64,000 nt of DNA from Calliopum simillimum. Lineage: Eukaryota > Arthropoda > Insecta > Diptera > Lauxaniidae. A program made the position numbers and the translations under genes. Below are positions 24,079-36,308 of this stretch, one piece after another (position 1 is the first letter of the stretch; every line of letters starts with the position of its first letter). The stretch is taken from assembly GCA_951812925.1 (NCBI GenBank), contig OX638372.1:2418001-2482000 (forward strand), given 5' to 3'. The notes under the pieces are model-generated. The model made no database searches. It worked only from the letters and a program-made list of their open reading frames with translations, and had not been told where the DNA came from.

Positions 24079-25589
24079 GAGTACCTGGAGACCGATCCCT
24101 GCTCGGTCAACAATCTGATCTTATTATTTTAGTCGATGTTTTTATTCATAGCTATTTTTTGCAATGAAATTCGTACCTTTTCACCTTAAATGCTTTCAAA
24201 ATCATACATTAACCGGTGACACAAAAAATAAGAAAAAACTCGGAAAATATCGAATGGTATTGAAAAATATCAAAAACACCAAATTTTTTAAGAGAATAAG
24301 AATGACCTAAAATAAATAAATGGGATATGCCACGCACCCAAAATATTTCGCCTCTTGTATGGGGGCTGAAATAACATATTATCATGCCTCGGAAAGATCA
24401 TTCCATTTTCTTTTGTGAATGAGTTATTAACTGAAAGTTTTATTTTGGTAAAAAGTGGGCGTGGCAAATATTGAACAAAGCTCACTTTTCGTTATGCTTT
24501 AGATACTCGTGATCTAGATCCGCATACCAAATTTCATCAAAATATGTTGTACCATTTGCGAGAAATAGCATTAAATTTGTTTTACTTGTATGGGAGGTTC
24601 CATGCGCACCGGTGATATTTTGCCCACTTTCAGGTCGTAGGTGCCTAATAAAAAGAAAATTCCCTACAGTTAAATTCAGAAAGATTGCTTTAGTAGTTTT
24701 CTTTTTATAGCATATTATATTATATGTGTGCGGTGCCACGCCCTCCAACGAGTTTTCCTAATATAACAGTATATCACATTTTGATACTTGCTCTCAGGGG
24801 TAAAATCTTTGAAATTTTCATTAAAATTGTTGAAGTCGTTTTCGAGAAATATTGACTCAAAATTTTCAATGGTTAGAAAAGGGGCGTAGCACTTCTTCGA
24901 TACCGCCCACTTTTCAGTTATTACAAGGCATTGATAAGCGGTATCTACATACCAAATTTCATTAAAATATTTTGTAACATTTACGAGAAATAACATTTGA
25001 CGCATTTTGCTTGCATGGGACGTTCCACGCGCAATGGCGATATTTCGCCCACTTTCAAATCAGAGTTGCCCTATTGCAATTTGGTAGCTCTCAGTAAATT
25101 TCAGAATGTGTTCTTTATTAGTTTTCTTTTTATACCGTTCTATATTCTTGTGGGCGGTGCCACGCCCTTCAACGAGTTTTTTCAATATATCGGCGTGTCA
25201 CATATTAATCCTTGTTCATAGGGGTAATATCCCCTTAATTTTCATAAAAATTGTTGGAGTCGTTTTCGAGTAATATTAAATCAAAATTTTTAAGGGCTGA
25301 AAAGTGGGCGTGGCACTTCTTCGATCCCACCCACTTTTTGTCTGTTATAAGGTAATATTAAGTCGTACCCGCTCACCAAATTTCATCCAAATACCTTGTA
25401 TGGTTTGCGAGTTATGACTAAATCAAATTTAAAATTTAGGGCAGTGCCACGCCCTCTGGTGAGCATTTACAAAGTTCAAACCTAGCTCATTCTTCATTGT
25501 TTGCTAATATCTAACACTATTCCAAATTTTATTGGCACAGAAATAAGTACAAAAAAACAAACATACAATTTTAGCTCGTATAAGATATC
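24079..25589 (-). mobile_element. Solo arm of a Foldback-like element, two 425-bp units
   Basis: From GTACCTGGAGACCGATCCCT at 24,080 to the terminal block ending CTCGTATAAGATATCTG, this matches the right arm of the large element at 56,161-59,830. The marker GGTGCCACGCCCTYCAACGA occurs at about 24,733 and again at about 25,157, so the arm holds two copies of the ~425-bp unit. About 250 bp of the inner arm, present at 58,790-59,040, is missing here. Open frames within it are by-products of the repeat; the unit is not translated in one consistent frame. Confidence 0.85.
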
Positions 25590-25594
25590 TGTTC

Positions 25595-28500
25595 TTAAAA
25601 AAATCGGCTTTCGTTTCTATCCTGTGCTGTACCATTCTGATGTAGTTGATGTGGCTTTAAAGGTCCAATTCCGTTGCATAAAATATGTATTTTGTTAAGT
25701 TGTAGCACAAATGAATCTGCAATTCTCCTGTACAAATTCTCTTTGTGTATTTGTTATTATACAGCATTCGTATATTAACTAAGTAATTCGTCTGTGTATT
25801 TGTGTTAAACTGCTGAATGTATTTGTGTGCGTATGTGCCCAATTGTTCTGCGCTAAGTTGTGCTTCATTATGCTGAGCTTCACTTCGCCACTTCAACCTT
25901 GATGATGGTTATGTCGCTGCTTCTGCTTCTTTATGCTGCATCCTTTTTCCAACAGCTGCCTTCGCTCTTTTCGTTTCGTCTTTTCGTTGGTTGGCTGTTT
26001 GGTTGCTTTGTTGATACGTTGGCTCTCAGCTTAACTCATCACTAGACAAATCTTCAGATTAATGTGGCAAAAGGAGTCAGCAGTCAGCCCGCAGGATATG
26101 CATGAATCTTAGCGTTGATGTGTGGCTGCTGATCCTAATTAATTCCAGTGCATGACATCATGTGAGAAAACATGACATAATGTGGGATGGCAGCGCAAAA
26201 AAAAAAAAGAAATCACACAATGAGCAAATAAATGAATGTAAGGATTTAATTAATTGATGTGGCCTAAAAGTAGGCAATTGCTCACAAAACTCTGCGATTG
26301 TTTTTGGAATTCTGCGCAATTTTGCGCATTTATAAATATTTTCATTGTGCTCGCACACATTCAGAGCTTTATTTAGATTCACACACATACAAGCGTAAAT
26401 TAAAGTCATTTTTCAATTACACACATACACTTACTCTTGCTCAACAATGCTGTTGGCATACAAACTTGTTTGTGTGTGTGTGCGTATGCGGGTGCGTGTA
26501 AGTAATGACAATTGCAGCGCATTTCCGCTTCCGCACAATTGAGGTTTGATGATTGCGAGTAAGCGGAAAATTACACACACAAATGACGCTTTGCATATAA
26601 AAACACACACAAGGACAATATTCATTTATACAAATCGATGGCTTTGAGTTTCACGTGTCAGAGACATGAAATCGAAAGCAAAAAAATAAATACAAAAACA
26701 ACAATATTATTTGTTAGTTGCTCCATTTTGTTGTTGCAATTGTAGTTTTTTGTTTAAATTAGTTTTTCGCTCTTGAAGTAATCGACAGTGTTGTCTTTTT
26801 GTTCGTAACTTATTTTGCATATGTGTGCGCAAACATTTCCGCTTCCTGCAAAATAGCGTTGGTTCAACTTCATTTGTGTTTTGCATACATCAAGGTTCAT
26901 GGCGTAAGGCACACGATTCGCATATCAACTGTTGTTGGTTATAAATTCACAGTCATTTATCTCAATTTTTTAAGGATTTACTTAGTAAGTGAATCAGCAG
27001 ACTTTTGTTCCCTTTATTCATACTAAGGAATTGCTTATGTGTAAGAATTTATTAAGCAAAGCCATAAAGTCATATATGTAAGCGAAAAGGAAAGGAAAAA
27101 AATAAATGCGGGTAATTTTTTTAAGTTGCACTATTTTTACTTAAACTTTACAACAAACTATCAAAATAAAAACTCTGTTTTTATTATACCTTGAAAAGTG
27201 ACCGCAATTTGTCTGAACGCTGTAATAATAAAGTCAATAGCAAAAAGGTTCACACACTAAAAAAAATCGATCATTACGGGCTTAAGATGTTTATTGACGA
27301 TTTAATTGACTTTTATTGGGGCCAAATTTAGGTTGAATGGAGAAATTCGTGAACAAATATTTAAGAAATTATTGCGACTAGAGTTTGGCTCGTGGCCAAA
27401 ATTCAATCATATTGATTTCACATTAAAAAAGTCACGTTAGAAACATAAGCACACAAACTTTCTTAAAATTTCTCTATATGGTTCAATTCATTGACATTTT
27501 TCATTTAGAGGCGTGGCACCGCAAAGTTAGAAACAAACAGTTCTTAGCATCCTTCCCTTAAGTGCATTCTATATTAACTTCGAATTTCATAAAAATCGAT
27601 TCAGTGATTTAGCCTAAAGAACGTTTTTTTGGTTAAGGGCATGGAACCTTAGTATTAACTTTATGTCCATACCAAATTTCATAAAAATCGATTCAGCTAA
27701 GAGTGACTACAGTCTAGTTAACAACTGCGCCAAGTTTCAAGGCTGCAGCAATTTTTTGCATTTTAGTCTTTAGTATTTAAGTATTAACAAAGCTTTAAAA
27801 GTTTTCCACTTGGGCTGTATCTCAACGCAGTCAGCACACAAAAACACATTTACTCGTTACGTTACCATTGACACCAAGAGGCCACAGCTTGCGATATCAC
27901 CAGTTTTGCGTTAAACCAGATGCAGCAATGTAAACAGCAGAACAACTTTGACGCCTTTCACTGATTTTGATTCAATAAAATGCCTACGAGTGGAATAAAT
28001 GAAAAAAAAAGAACAAATACCAACGCACACACAGCAACAACAAAAGAAATACAATATGACGACGACATATCCTTTCAAGTGGTCACATACAATGCAGCCG
28101 CCATCGTCCGTCCAATAACCCAGACGGTAGAAGCAACACTGCGTAAAATGGCAGCGGAATTCAACGCTTGGATGAAAAATGTGCGAATTTAATTTGAAAT
28201 GCGAAGCGTGACGCAGCGTTTGATTCGTGCGTACTTCTGTGTGGGTGTGTGTATTGCGGTTGATGTTGCTGTGTGAATTTCGAATATTGAAAACAATGCG
28301 AAAAAGCACAAACGAACAAAAGTAAACACTCACATTCATATACCATGTGCGTGTGGGAGCTCAAATGCCTGAAGTGCAACTTATGATGCAGAAGCAACAT
28401 AGATCGGTCATGGACCCCATATCATTTAACGGCATTTTTACATTGAATATTCGTGCACTCAATATGCTTGAAAACACGGTTTGTAAGGTAATGAACGCTA

Positions 28501-29690
28501 CCTTTATACCTTCATTTATAGGGATACAATTTTCAAAAATTTTCTGGGACTTTGCTTACTTTTTTTGCACTTCTTTTGCACTTTAATCGAAACATTGGAT
28601 TTCGCAAAAGTGATTGAATATGAACATGGATGGAAACTTTTTAGATATCTACAAACTTGAACGTTTAAGCAAAAATTTTTTTAGTTTTCCTGCAATTGAG
28701 ATGCATGTATTTTTAGTAAATGCAAGCAGGAAACGGTTTTTAGTTTTGTGAATATGAGGTCCTTTTTCTTGCGCAGCATCTCATATAGTCGATTCCATTT
28801 TGAAAACTTGTAATTTTTTATGCACTTTTTATGAATGTAAAGCTGAAGCACTACGTTGGGCAATTGCTGCTATATGGCTGGAAGTACACTCGTCGCTAGT
28901 AAAATTCTTTAACTAATGAAAATTGATGAACTTTTTGTTAAACAGAAAAGTTACTAACATAGTTTTTGGTCTAACCTCTATCATGGGCTATCATGCTAAG
29001 GTTGGTTAAATTTTGTGCACTATCATGGACATACTCAATGCAAATAAAGTGAAATTTCCGTTTGCTGGACAATACAGATAGGAGTTTATCTACACCTAGT
29101 TGGCTCAGTAGACATATGGCAGTTATGCATCAAATAATCCTTTTTAAAGAACAAGTGAGAATAAATTAACAGTGCCTAGTTCACCTATACGACAAAGATA
29201 TTTTAATGTAGTGGCAGATCGAGATCAGGACAGATCTCGAGTTTTAAACTTTTTTGTGTGAAGCGCTAATCGAAGCAATAGAGTACAAACAAATTAAATC
29301 AAATACGCACAAAAACCATAAACATTTTCCCAAATGGGTCAAAAGCTGTTTGTATGTACTTAAATGCCCCGAATGTGCTTTTGCCAACCTGACCATATGT
29401 GCCGTCACCTTCTTCTTGCAAATTTCATGCCTAATGAGAACAGACAAATAAGGCATCGACTGCTAAAATCGGAAAAGTGAGAAGAGCGGCAGAGAAGATG
29501 TATATGTTAAGGGTGGCATGCAACCGAACACTGTAATGAAACACAAAATCTGTGTCATTTGAGTAACGAGTTTTCATGAGAGCAACTCATTTTGAAATGC
29601 TTTGGGCCTAGATAAAAGGCAGCTGCCGACGACAAGTAAAAATCATACTTCTCGACGAAAAAAAAAAAAATAAGTTCGGTTTACACCGAC
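25595..29690. other. AT-rich stretch, CA/TG microsatellites, no firm gene
   Basis: TG/CA-rich runs at 26,466-26,500, 26,572-26,612 and 28,240-28,252, and poly-A at 26,196-26,208. The 27,480-27,720 segment has GGCGTGGCACCGC and two copies of AATTTCATAAAAATCGATTC, degenerate words shared with the Foldback-like family. A weak open frame at 27,980-28,192 is listed separately. Confidence 0.5.
27980..28192 (+). other. Unassigned short open frame (weak)
   Basis: A 70-codon plus-strand frame whose second half (DDDISFQVVTYNAAAIVRPI, then TVEATLRKMAAEFNAWMKNV) is more GC-rich and less simple than the surrounding DNA. The first half is Thr/Asn/Ala-rich from ACA repeats. The opposite strand is open over the same interval, which lowers confidence. 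No domain is recognised and no convincing splice signals were noted; it may be chance. Confidence 0.12.
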
Positions 29691-30075
29691 CATTCTGAAA
29701 GCTTATCTGAAATACTTTTTAACGAAAATGAAAATTTTTTTTTTTTTCAACCTCTAAATACCTACTTAGCTGTGTGATTTTCTTTTCTATAGTTCGTCAT
29801 TCTTCGTCCCTTCATCAAGTATAGTAAATCGTAGTAAATGTACCGCTACATTTCATTCATAAAGGTCATCTATCTCATATTTTTTTTCGATATGTTGAAC
29901 ACATTATTTCTGTTTCTACCACCCTAAGATATCAAGGGCACATCATAAACTGGAAGACTGTAAAAAATCAAGAAATTTACTAAAATAAAATATATTTGAT
30001 GATCAACCGTCAAATGACGGAGGTCGAAAAAATTTTTTTTTTTCCGTAAAAATCATCAGATAGGCTTTCAAAATT
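29691..30075. repeat. Imperfect inverted repeat / decayed foldback
   Basis: ATTCTGAAAGCTTATCTG with a following T-rich block and CAACCTC at 29,691-29,756 is mirrored by GACGGAGGTCGAAAAAA and CAGATAGGCTTTCAAAAT at 30,015-30,075. Arms are about 60 bp and imperfect. No flanking duplication identified. Confidence 0.45.
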
Positions 30076-30264
30076 GTCTCTTGTGGGCATAGCATATTAA
30101 GCGTATTAGACAAAACATGTAAGACCATCGAAAAACTCGTAATGGTATTGAATTGTATCAAGCCACGAAATAAACTTTTTTAAAATTTAGTCAGGCTTTA
30201 AATTTTTAAATCATTAAGATAAAAATTTTAAAAAAACTTTGAAAAAATAAAACTCAATACCATA

Positions 30265-30378
30265 CCGGTCTTGGTCTTGGTCGTGGTCTTGCAAAAATAT
30301 CAGCGTCTTGGTTTTGGTTTCGTAAAATTACCAAGATCAAGAAAAACACTCAAGACCAAGACTAATTTTGTTCATCAC
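30265..30378. repeat. Fragment of the CTTGGT-rich MITE
   Basis: CTTGGTCTTGGTCGTGGTCT then ...CAAGACCAAGACTAATTTTG and the terminal GTTCATCAC followed by TA. The end matches the terminus of the full element at 45,798-46,281 (TAGTGATGAGCAAAATTAGT). The other end is not found, so this is a truncated copy. Confidence 0.6.
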
Positions 30379-30602
30379 TACATAAAATACAAAATTGGAT
30401 GTATGTTCTTTATGTCTTATAGATATATAACTTGAAAGGTAAATCTATTATATGGTATATGGTATGAAGAAATTACACGTAATACATTTAATTGAATTTA
30501 AACAGTATATTTTCTATATAACGAATGGTTAAGTGGAAAGCTCAACAAGTTTTCATATCAACGGAAGCAATTCTTATGAAAATTACAAATGACGACAACA
30601 TA

Positions 30603-31309
30603 TCGATACCTTAGAGCGCTATAGTCCTATCTCGACTTTTTGCGATTTTGAGATTTTTGCAGTTATGGCATCATTGTGGGCTTCTTTACCGTATGGAAAA
30701 CAGTGCGCTGTTAAAATACCACTCAAATACCAAAATATTCTATAATTAAGAAAAATTCTATCTACAAACTGTTATTTTTTCAAGAGCGCTACAGTCCTAT
30801 CTCCACTGAATATGCTAATAAGTCACATTTTTAGAAAAAATTCTTCGTTTTTTCGCGTTTTCTTCGCGTTTCATGACTTTTTGCGCCATTTAAGTGAACA
30901 AATTTGGTTACACTCAAGGCTCCACTCTCGTTTGTCGGAACCAAAAATTCAAAAAAAAAAAAAAAATTCGTTTTTTTTTGTTTTCTACGCGTTTCATGAC
31001 TTTTTACGACATTTTAGTGAAAAAAATTCAAAAAATGTACTAAATATGTCGTTTGTTTGAATAGTAGTGGAATTCTATATAAGGGCAAAAGTAATGACAT
31101 ACTATAAATTGGCTGGGATTTCGTTAGAAGTTAATAAAATTGGTTAAAAACATTAAATTATGTTAAAACATACTATAGCTAAAAATATTCCATGTATCGT
31201 TATATCAAAACAGCACCCAATCCTAAATAACCACTGTTTGAAATCTTCTTTTTGCATTTCCCAACAATTGGAAAAATGGAGATGGGACTATAGCGCTCTA
31301 AGGTATCGA
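30603..31309. mobile_element. TA-flanked MITE, TCGATACCTTAGAGCGC ends, copy 1
   Basis: Ends TCGATACCTTAGAGCGCTAT / ATAGCGCTCTAAGGTATCGA lie next to TA (30601-30602, 31310-31311). The phrase AGAGCGCTAYAGTCCTATCTC occurs at the left end (30,613) and again 170 bp inside (30,783). A truncated second copy at 63,663 keeps both sites at the same spacing. The interior 31,085-31,150 (CAAAAGTAATGACAT, TTGGCTGG) matches the interior of the differently ended element at 61,476-62,717. No transposase. Confidence 0.85.
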
Positions 31310-31344
31310 TATGTACATGTTTTATACCGTACACGTTCCATGAA

Positions 31345-31618
31345 TTTAATCAGAAAAGGATTTTTACCAAAAATTTCTGAAAACAGAAGCGGAATGTTTT
31401 ATGATGATTGTAATGCGTTTCTTGTGAACTGCCACCTACACAGGCATTGCAACGTTTGTTCCTAATAAGGCCAATTATTAAATGTGTTGCAGCAATGGTG
31501 CCAAGTGCAGAGTGCAGATTTTTCCATCGTAATTCAGCATTTGACAGACAGCGTTCACTGTGCGTCGTTGGGATTAAATTTCCATATGTTTGCATGATGC
31601 ATAGCAGTTCCTTTAATG
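31345..31618 (-). other. Possible disrupted coding remnant (weak)
   Basis: The 309-bp host spacer between two MITEs is open on the minus strand for its full length, reading KELLCIMQTYGNLIPTTHSE, then RCLSNAELRWKNLHSALGTI and RNKRCNACVGGSSQETHYNH. The composition is more protein-like than most frames here. The frame is entered from within the MITE at 31,619-32,585, so if a coding segment ever existed it was split by that insertion. No family is recognised and the other side of the insertion (from 32,590) shows no convincing continuation. It could be chance. Confidence 0.15.
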
Positions 31619-32585
31619 CACGGTGCTCTTGAACAGTCGATAGGTTTTTTGAATATGTGGAGAAAATCTGTGAATGGGGTTTCATTTGTATTAGTTTAGT
31701 GGTCTGATAAATGCAAACCCCGAAATCGTAGCTGATCATCCCCGCGAAATATCGCGAAAATACATATCCCATATAAAATAAAAAAAAATTCTGAAAAAAA
31801 AAAAACGCAACAAACAAATATGAAAATAGTAACATCTAATGTATTTTACAATGCTGAATCCGAACCCGGCCTTAAAATTTCATATCTAATACGGTTTTTG
31901 AGATATCTTAGCATAAACAAGGAAAAAATACCGTTTTGCTATATTTTGAATCTATATAACTATAATATAGAACATTCGTACGCAGAATTCGATACATTAT
32001 CTGAAAGATTTAATCTTTTGCTTTAAAACCTCATTTAAATTATGTAAATAGCTTAATTTTTCTCTGAAATATCGTAGACTGAAATAATGACAAAACACGT
32101 TTTTTGCACTTTTTTAACTTTTTAGGTTAGGATGTCTTCGAGAAGAATAAAGATATCGACATTATGTATTTGAATTAGGTTTAGAAGATTGATTAGAGTT
32201 TTTCATTTCTGCATCAGAATTTACGGATATACGTCCTGTTATATAGCTCCAAAACACAGCAATAAAACATAGCGTCGGTTTTTTTCCTTGTTTAGGCTAA
32301 GATATCTCAAAACCGTATAAGATACAGCAATTCTATGGGCGGATTCGGATTTAGCATTGCGAAATACATTAAACATAACTATTTTTAAATTTCTTTGTTG
32401 CGTTTTTTTTTCTGAATTTTTTTTATTTTATATGGGATATGTATTTTTGCGATATTTCGCGGGGATGTTCAGCTACGGTTTCGGGGATTGCATTTTTCAG
32501 ACCACTAAACTAATACAAATGAAACCCGATTCACAGATTTTCTCCACATATTCAAAAAACCTATCGACTGTTGAAGAGCACCGTG
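31619..32585. mobile_element. Foldback MITE, CAC...GTG ends, copy 2
   Basis: Same family as 6,707-7,637: starts CACGGTGCTCTTGAACAGTC and ends ...CTGTTGAAGAGCACCGTG. Target duplication AATG (31615-31618, 32586-32589). The two copies align throughout with roughly 10% difference by eye and share the loop words TTTAGGTTAGGAT and ATCGTAGACTGAAATAATGA. Confidence 0.9.
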
Positions 32586-32589
32586 AATG

Positions 32590-33575
32590 GGAGATCATTT
32601 AAATTAAATTTTTTTTTTTTGGTAATTACCTAATTTGCAAAAACCTGTAATATTTCACATAAAAAATTTACATAAAACTGATATTTGTATTAAATGCAAA
32701 TGCTTAGGGAAACAGCTTGCAGCATTTTGGCATTTTTATGGAAATCTTAACAACAAGAGATTGAAAGTGTCTATTATTGTCATTTATGTTTACTACGACG
32801 AAAATGGCAAAATCAATATTCGTTTGCACAATTTATCCAACTCTTTCGTTCGGCTAACAACTGTTTGTGTTTTTCCTGTGCCCTAAATCCGATGAAGATT
32901 TTAACACCTTTATGCGAATCATGAACCCTTTTTCTCCAACCACTGCTGCTGACCATTTAAATGATAAATGGAAATTTTATTGCCTATCCCTAGCGACTTA
33001 AAATTTTTAACAATAATCGAATTGTTGTCCTTTTTTCTATCTCTCTCTCTCATTTTTTCTTAACGAACATAAAATCTACTGGATTTCTTGTGATGACTCA
33101 TGCCAACATCTTTTTGATGCCCTCCCTTGGTGCGACCCTTTTGGGTTGACACTTGTTTGCATGTCTTAAATAAATGTCACATGAGTGTCATTTACAATCG
33201 AAATTAGGGACACACACACACATTTTGCTTTAGACTTGAGAGCAAAACGTGATGTCTCCCACTGTCGGTTCTTTTCTATTTTGAGCATGGCCCTCAGTTG
33301 GCACGTTACACATTGAAAAATCTTTTTTTTCTTAAATTTATCTTAGAGCAAAATTAAAACATATTCTTGAATATCGAACAAATATTAACCGTATTCACGA
33401 TCTTGTTGCATCGTAGCAAATACAAAATTATTTGAAATTACAAAAACAAATTCTATTGATTTTTCAAAATCAAGTGTCTTGTAAGCAAGACCAAATTTGC
33501 AAGACAAAAACTTATTGCACGATTAATTTCCAAGAGTCTATTGTGACTGATTTTATTTTTTCATTTGTGATTGGT
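32590..33575. other. AT-rich DNA without a recognised gene
   Basis: A CA run at 33,211-33,221 and short poly-T only. Confidence 0.5.
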
Positions 33576-33579
33576 ACAA

Positions 33580-33828
33580 TTGCTTACATGTTCTGAAATC
33601 CGATTTACTTTGGAATCGGAATTAAAGCAATCTTCATGAGCTCTGCATTGCGACAAATAAGATGTAAACGGATTTGTATTTCAACAAATTAAATGTGCTA
33701 ATGGTCCTATTTGATTTACCGAAACATAAATCCAATCTGGTGTTAATTACCGAAATGCGGAGCTCTTGAAAATTGCTTTCATTCCGATTCCGAAGTGAAT
33801 CGGATTTCATGCCTGTTAATGACTTTAT
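33580..33828. repeat. Small foldback repeat
   Basis: Left arm CTGAAATCCGATTTACTTTG with GAATCGGAATTAAAGCAATC and GAGCTCTGCATT is mirrored by AAATGCGGAGCTC, GATTCCGAAGTGAATCGGAT and TTTCATGCC. Arms are about 65 bp around a ~110-bp loop. Probably a small MITE; no target duplication identified. Confidence 0.65.
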
Positions 33829-33829
33829 T

Positions 33830-36306
33830 TTTTTGACAACAGTTTTTGTCAGAAATTGAAATTAAAATGTAAACAAATATAATTTAATTTGTTTTTTTTT
33901 TTTCGTTTCGGTTTAATCTACAAAGACTTCTACGTAGTATTTGCATTTAGGACAACGATAAATGCATGTACAATGGTAAGGACTCAACGTTTTCGGATTA
34001 CATCTGGAGTAAATAGCAAATATTAAGAAGAAACTCATGCAGCCACCAAAAGGAAAAGAACAATTTTGTTAAGATTGTATAAAAATATATGTACTTATGG
34101 ATATAATTAATAAAATTGTGATTTTCTTCTCAATAACGCATAAACATTCAAATAACTTTCTTTTAACTCAAAACAAATACCAAATAAATTTTAAGTTCAA
34201 AAAATGTTTGACAGCAAAACAAAAAACAGCTGTTCTGAAACGTTTGCAATAGCAATTTCCAACAATGTATGCTCACAGTTATTTACTCTTGCAAATTTGC
34301 ATTTGCTACAATGCAACAAGATCGTGAATACGGCTATTAATTGCTCAAAGTGTGACATGAGGACAATAATCTTGAAAGACGTTTTTTAAATTGGTTTACC
34401 TTATTTGCCAAAATATGATACAAGTTATCCAATTTTTTTAAAATTGTTTTAGTCCTTAACTTATGCCAGAAGTTAAGGATGTCATATTCTATTTATATCT
34501 CCAATTAATAAAAAACAAAAATATAAAAAATAGGTAAGGACAAATAAAGCCCTGCTTTGGTACATTCTTGGCAAAATCAACCTTATAAAGATTTGTTTTT
34601 TTTTTTTGAAAGTAGAATAATATATTTTTTTTTACCATGTACCTGTACATCGACTTTGGTCATGTGACTTTCTATTTTGAACCTTTTTTCCGCTCTTTGG
34701 TGTATTGTTTGTTGTTTTTCTATTGTTGTTATTTTTGTTAAGTCCTAAATTGCATATACCGCCCGTTTGTCGACCGACTGTCGGCTATCAACTTTTGGGT
34801 GTCCCAAGTGTTTTTGAGTCATTTGCTTGATTAATTGTTTCATTGATTTGTTCATGCATTTGTCATTCAGTTGACAGCTGCCTGCCTACGTGTGAAGTTT
34901 TATTACACATTTGCCATTTGTTGCTGTTGTTGTTGTTGTAGTTAGTTGCCATTTTTCAAGCCAACTCGGCCAACTGTGCGTTGCACAAAATGTGAAAATT
35001 TCAATAACGTTTTATTTATTTTTAATTGTTGACATTAAATTGAATTGAAAGTAAATTCAAAATTAATATTGACCATCCGAGTAAAAATTTATTGAAGAAA
35101 AAAAAAAAAAACCTTCAATTGAAAATTAGTTGGAACAAAATTTACGTTTACTCAGTGTTCAAGAGAGGGTAAATGCAAAAGCAGAAGTTATTATTTCCTG
35201 CTGGGTGATTTATTTTTTAATTTCTTAATTGACAATTTTTACCATCAAATATGCATGTACGTATGTATGTTTGTATGTATAAATAACAAATAAAACCAAA
35301 TTCAAAAGCACAAATAAAATATTTCTAGTTAGGTATTTTGATTTTTGCGGCAGTGCGTTTGAATATGTCAAACACAACAACAACAACAACAACAACACAT
35401 TTCTTCACAAATACAATGTCAGGCATACTCACTCAAACACACACAAGCCAATATATTGATTTCCAATTATACAGTTTCAATAAATCGTTTTTGAGGTTAA
35501 GCGATTCAACTGTTTGGTTGCGTTATAAATTTCAACTCATCACATTGAAAAAATAAAATAAAAAAATAAAAAATTATCCCATATGCACTTAGTAATAAAA
35601 TAAAAAGAAAAAAAAAAATAAAAATGGAATAAAAATAAAATTTTCATATTTTACTAGAAATACAATTCAATTTTCCAAATGGGAAAAAAACGTCACCCAC
35701 CGCCGAATCAATTCATGAGGTTCGCCTGCCAAATGGCGCACAACCTGTTTTTGCTTCAGCGAAAAAAGAAAAAGAACAACAAAATATAAAAATGGCAAAA
35801 CACAAACAAAAAGTGGAAAAAAACAGTCGTTATATGAACCACTACTACCACCACCACCACCACCAGCTCCACCATCAGCAACAACAATGGTGCAACGGTA
35901 ATAATTTAAAATTGATGTTTATTTACAATTACGTTTTATTTACCGAAGGAATAAGCGATCGTGTATAAACTTTTACAAACGCACACATTCATATATATGA
36001 ACTCACATACCTGCATATGTATATGAAGTAGTAGTGGAGCATTAACGATAACAGGTTACTTGACACGGTTACTTACGTATACACTAGATCAAGAGGCAAT
36101 ATAATGCCGTGCAGTGTCTCCAGGGTCTCTTCCAACCCACTATGCTTGCAAAGAAGGTCTTAACCTCCCTTTCCCGAAAAAAGTCCTACAGAGAGAAAAC
36201 AACATTGTCAAAAGTGGCAGAAACGTGGTTATTTTAACAACGTTGCGACCCAAATTTTGAGCATGGCTCGTTCGTAGCAGTTTTTATAACGCGCGTTGTT
36301 AAATTA
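33830..36306. other. AT-rich DNA with one candidate exon
   Basis: Contains a 10-bp-stem hairpin (TCCTTAACTT...AAGTTAAGGA, 34,452-34,478), an ACA run (35,371-35,397), A-rich tracts (35,560-35,640) and the candidate His/Gln-rich exon at 35,792-35,897, listed separately. Confidence 0.5.
35792..35897 (+). other. Candidate His/Gln-rich first coding exon
   Basis: ATG at 35,792 in a good fly context (AAAAATGGC) opens MAKHKQKVEKNSRYMNHYYH, then HHHHQLHHQQQQWCN. The exon would end at 35,897 with a splice donor (ACG|GTAATAAT); if unspliced the frame reaches a stop 58 codons from the ATG. Mixed use of CAC/CAT and CAG/CAA codons and the local rise in GC are typical of His/Gln-rich N-termini of fly nuclear regulators. 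The upstream 5' sequence is A-rich like a fly leader. I do not recognise the protein, and no matching downstream exon is visible in the window. It could also be a CCA/CAA repeat that happens to start with ATG. It is too short to appear in length-filtered open-frame lists. Confidence 0.28.
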
Positions 36307-36308
36307 TA

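Noticed and set aside
27911..28339. 142-codon minus-strand Cys/Phe-rich frame
   Set aside because: Composition follows TG/CT repeats (runs of Cys, Phe and HTHT); the plus strand is also open. No family features.
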